From Prevotella sp. (GTDB lineage Bacteria > Bacteroidota > Bacteroidia > Bacteroidales > Bacteroidaceae), in the NCBI GenBank assembly GCA_016286995.1, contig JAEEVA010000036.1, positions 1 to 33,150 on the forward strand: a stretch of 33,150 nt of DNA, written 5' to 3'. Position numbers and translations under genes: made by a program. The notes beneath the pieces are model-generated. The model made no database searches and was not told the origin of the DNA. It saw nothing but the letters and a program-made list of their open reading frames with translations. Shown here piece by piece: positions 31,617-33,150 of the stretch; position 1 is the first letter of the stretch, and the number at the start of each line of letters is the position of its first letter.

Positions 31617-32197
31617 GCTATATCATCGTCTTCTTGAACAACCCCAATCTTGCGACGAGGCTTCTCTCTAGGCTCCTTCGATTGCAACTCTGAGAGGGCG
31701 GTACTGATGGCTTCAATCTGAGCGCGAGTGTCTTCATTAATCTCATTCTGATCATGCAGGATGTCTTCGATGTCGAGTTTCAAATCTTCGAAATCTTTAC
31801 GCAACTGAGCAACGTCGGCAGCTGTCTGTGGCAGGGATGCAGCCATGTGGCGGAATTCAACAAAAGCACGCATGATTTCACGATTCACCTTGATGGCTAC
31901 AGGCGACCTCAACACACTGCTAAGCATAGCAACACCCAGTTCGGTAAATGCAAAAGGAAGGTATTTAATATTATGACCTTGCTTTGTGTTCATGGTGCCA
32001 ATTTGGCATCTTGAAAGTTCATCGCGAGTGACCTCAAACATAAAGTCATCTCCTTCGAAGCGTTCAATGTTTCGACGAACCTGCCTTTTTAATTGCGATG
32101 TTTCAATCCCATAGGCTGCGGCCAAATCGAAGTCCAGCATCACTCGCTGACCTCGTATCTCATATATCTTGCTTTGAATGTTCTGGATATCATTCAT
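31607..32197 (-). CDS. ORF6N-domain DNA-binding protein
   Basis: The 196-residue protein opens with the ORF6N domain common in phages and Bacteroidales accessory regions: IYEIRGQRVMLDFDLAAAYG, then LKRQVRRNIERFEGDDFMFE, LPFAFTELGVAMLSSVLRSP and INREIMRAFVEFR-like VNREIMRAFVEFRHM, at about residues 11-116. A coiled-coil-like part follows (LRKDFEDLKLDIEDILHDQN), then the end RRKIGVVQEDDDIAYV. Family members are thought to bind DNA; the target is unknown. The next 30 codons in another frame also look coding (see the separate remnant), so the C-terminus may be altered by a frameshift. Confidence 0.85.
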   Translation of the reverse strand: MNDIQNIQSKIYEIRGQRVMLDFDLAAAYGIETSQLKRQVRRNIERFEGDDFMFEVTRDELSRCQIGTMNTKQGHNIKYLPFAFTELGVAMLSSVLRSPVAIKVNREIMRAFVEFRHMAASLPQTAADVAQLRKDFEDLKLDIEDILHDQNEINEDTRAQIEAISTALSELQSKEPREKPRRKIGVVQEDDDIAYV

Positions 32198-32222
32198 GAT
32201 CGGTACAGATTGTATTTGACTG

Positions 32223-32230
32223 CAAAGATA
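32223..32230 (-). promoter_or_regulatory. -7 element for the ORF6N gene
   Basis: TATCTTTG on the minus strand (32230-32223), about 26 nt before the ATG. No TTG at proper distance; an ACCATTT heptamer array lies there. Confidence 0.55.
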
Positions 32231-32239
32231 ATAATAATT

Positions 32240-32268
32240 ACCATTTTACCATTTACCATTTACTATTA
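32240..32268. repeat. Heptamer array, ACCATTT word
   Basis: ACCATTT, one extra T, ACCATTT, ACCATTT, ACTATTA, directly upstream of the ORF6N promoter element. Confidence 0.85.
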
Positions 32269-32500
32269 TTCTGCAAATCAATGTGTCTTTTCTTCACAAA
32301 TACTTTGTTTTTGTAGTTTGACACTTATCAGTAATGGTTATGGGTTATAGGTTATTAAAATGAAAAAACAATGTTTTTTGACTGTTCTGAGGCGTAATTT
32401 GTTAATGTATAATGGAAATAAGGTACCCAACAGGCATTCAACCTATGGCAGGGTTAAGGTAAAAACCATTCAACTTTTTCTAGGGAATACAGGAGTTTGC

Positions 32501-32657
32501 GTTTCACGTTTCAGTTGTTTCAGTTAAAAACTGAGTAGTGAAAAATCAAAAAGAAATTTTATATTATATATTATATATTTATATATAATATATAATATAA
32601 GTTATTTTTGTGGGTTGGAATACCTAAAAATGAACTGAAACAACTGAAACGTGAAAC
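32501..32657. repeat. Concentric nested inverted repeats
   Basis: A perfect 25-bp inverted repeat (32501-32525 with 32633-32657; its arms contain GTTTCACGTTTCAG and CTGAAACGTGAAAC) encloses a perfect 20-bp A+T-only palindrome (32559-32578 with 32581-32600, two-base loop). Both share the same centre near 32579. The surrounding 32269-32766 has no supported gene and is AT-rich. Confidence 0.95.
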
Positions 32658-32766
32658 AGTTCCTTGCGAATTTAGAATTGTAATGCCTGAATTGACATCT
32701 GTACTTTACAAAATGATATATTTGTTTATAAATTTACATTCTATGGTTGATTTTTATGCCTTATTA

Positions 32767-32798
32767 TTTGGTTATGTCGCAATTAATTCGTAACTTTG
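32767..32798 (+). promoter_or_regulatory. Promoter of the HU-family gene
   Basis: TTTG (32767-32770), 20 nt, TAACTTTG (32791-32798). Transcription would start near 32805, giving a leader of about 220 nt. Confidence 0.8.
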
Positions 32799-32804
32799 CA
32801 ATGT

Positions 32805-33026
32805 GAAAATCAAGTGTGATTTTGCAGCCCTTAGTGGTAACAATTTTTCCCCCTCGGGGGAAGCGAAAACAGCCCCTCCAACCCCCTTTAGGGGGAGCAG
32901 TCACTCGCCGTCCGGAAGGCAGTAGATAGTCTTTCACCCTTCAAGGGTGAATAAGAAGAGGGTCTTAATCAACCAAATTACTAACCTTAAATTTTTTAAT
33001 TCTTAAACTTTTAAATTCTAATTACT
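32805..33026 (+). promoter_or_regulatory. Hairpin-rich 5' leader of the HU-family gene
   Basis: Three compact hairpins follow one another: CCCCC-TC-GGGGG with flanking TT/AA (32857-32872), CCCCCT-TT-AGGGGG (32882-32895) and TTCACCCTT-C-AAGGGTGAA (32933-32951). An A+T-rich, pyrimidine-marked stretch then leads to the start codon. The very short loops suggest that some act as DNA palindromes rather than RNA stems. Confidence 0.6.
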
Positions 33027-33150
33027 ATGGCAATCAAAGTAAATGCTCGTGAAACCGAGCTCAAGATCGGAAAGAATCCAGGTTATTACTACGTGATGAC
33101 TCCAGAGCTTTACCTGGCACTCAATCAGAAGAAGGTCATCCGTGAGGCAG
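33027..33150 (+). CDS. HU-family DNA-binding protein (3' end outside window)
   Basis: Forty-one codons are visible: MAIKVNARETELKIGKNPGY, then YYVMTPELYLALNQKKVIRE. This matches the start of the Bacteroidales HU-like family with an HU-HIG type N-terminal domain rather than classic HU (which starts MNKTELI). These small basic proteins bind and bend DNA. The strong promoter and long leader suggest high expression. Only about a quarter to a third of the gene is present. Confidence 0.7.
   Translation, partial: MAIKVNARETELKIGKNPGYYYVMTPELYLALNQKKVIREA

Noticed and set aside
32608..32793. 61-codon plus-strand open frame
   Set aside because: Starts inside the inverted repeat and runs into the HU promoter; AT-rich composition only.
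1..33150. tRNA, rRNA or known riboswitch
   Set aside because: No cloverleaf, rRNA segment or familiar riboswitch core was recognised while reading the intergenic parts; a covariance-model scan was not possible.

Overview
The window reads as chromosomal DNA of an anaerobic Bacteroidales bacterium, most likely Prevotella or a close relative (Segatella, Xylanibacter, Hallella). The evidence is SusC/SusD-type outer-membrane genes, many Bacteroidetes-type promoters (TTG, about 20 nt, then TAnnTTTG), weak Shine-Dalgarno signals, a eukaryote-like (GT3) glycogen synthase, rubrerythrin, a DUF3987-type remnant, ORF6N and HU-like DNA-binding proteins, and abundant short degenerate repeats. Genus assignment is inference; no rRNA is present.

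Layout. (1) 1-4644, minus strand: a probable four-gene operon of M28 peptidase with PDZ domain, membrane protein, calycin-like lipoprotein and TonB-dependent receptor (its last residues lie off the left edge). (2) 4673-6140: a histidine acid phosphatase (MINPP/phytase-like) with its own promoter and terminator. (3) 6180-7120: a repeat-rich stretch with a decayed DUF3987-type gene. (4) 7086-15267: a glycogen metabolism block with phosphoglucomutase (minus), two small envelope genes (minus), then GT3 glycogen synthase and GT35 glucan phosphorylase (plus), closed by a terminator. (5) 15330-21687: a SusC/SusD/lipoprotein operon with a long leader and no glycan-degrading enzyme in the window. (6) 21717-28023: the most unusual part, a four-gene operon made of two tandem copies of a two-gene module. 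Each module is a large multi-spanning membrane protein (DUF6057-like) followed by a lipoprotein with a predicted PD40/TolB-like propeller and a c-type haem motif (CxxCH) with a conserved Met ten residues later. (7) 28004-30515: rubrerythrin, an intact RelE/ParE-type toxin-antitoxin pair, a HigA-like antitoxin broken by one in-frame TAA, further gene remnants, and dispersed REP-like repeats. (8) 30551-33150: a secreted TPR-like protein, an ORF6N protein, a concentric nested inverted repeat, and the start of an HU-family gene with a hairpin-rich leader.

A theme across the window is arrays of 7-nt repeats. Several unrelated seven-base words (AATTGAC, GAGAAGT, CTTAATT, AGTTCAT, ATTCTCC, AATGGTC, CTTCACT, ACCATTT) occur as 3-6 unit arrays, both between genes and in frame inside coding regions, where three units give a 7-residue peptide repeat.

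How the genes may work together: phosphoglucomutase, glycogen synthase and phosphorylase together make and mobilise storage glycogen. The SusCD operon would import a glycan or other large ligand. The two haem-motif modules look like an uncharacterised envelope system. All functions are read from sequence and family knowledge; no search was run.
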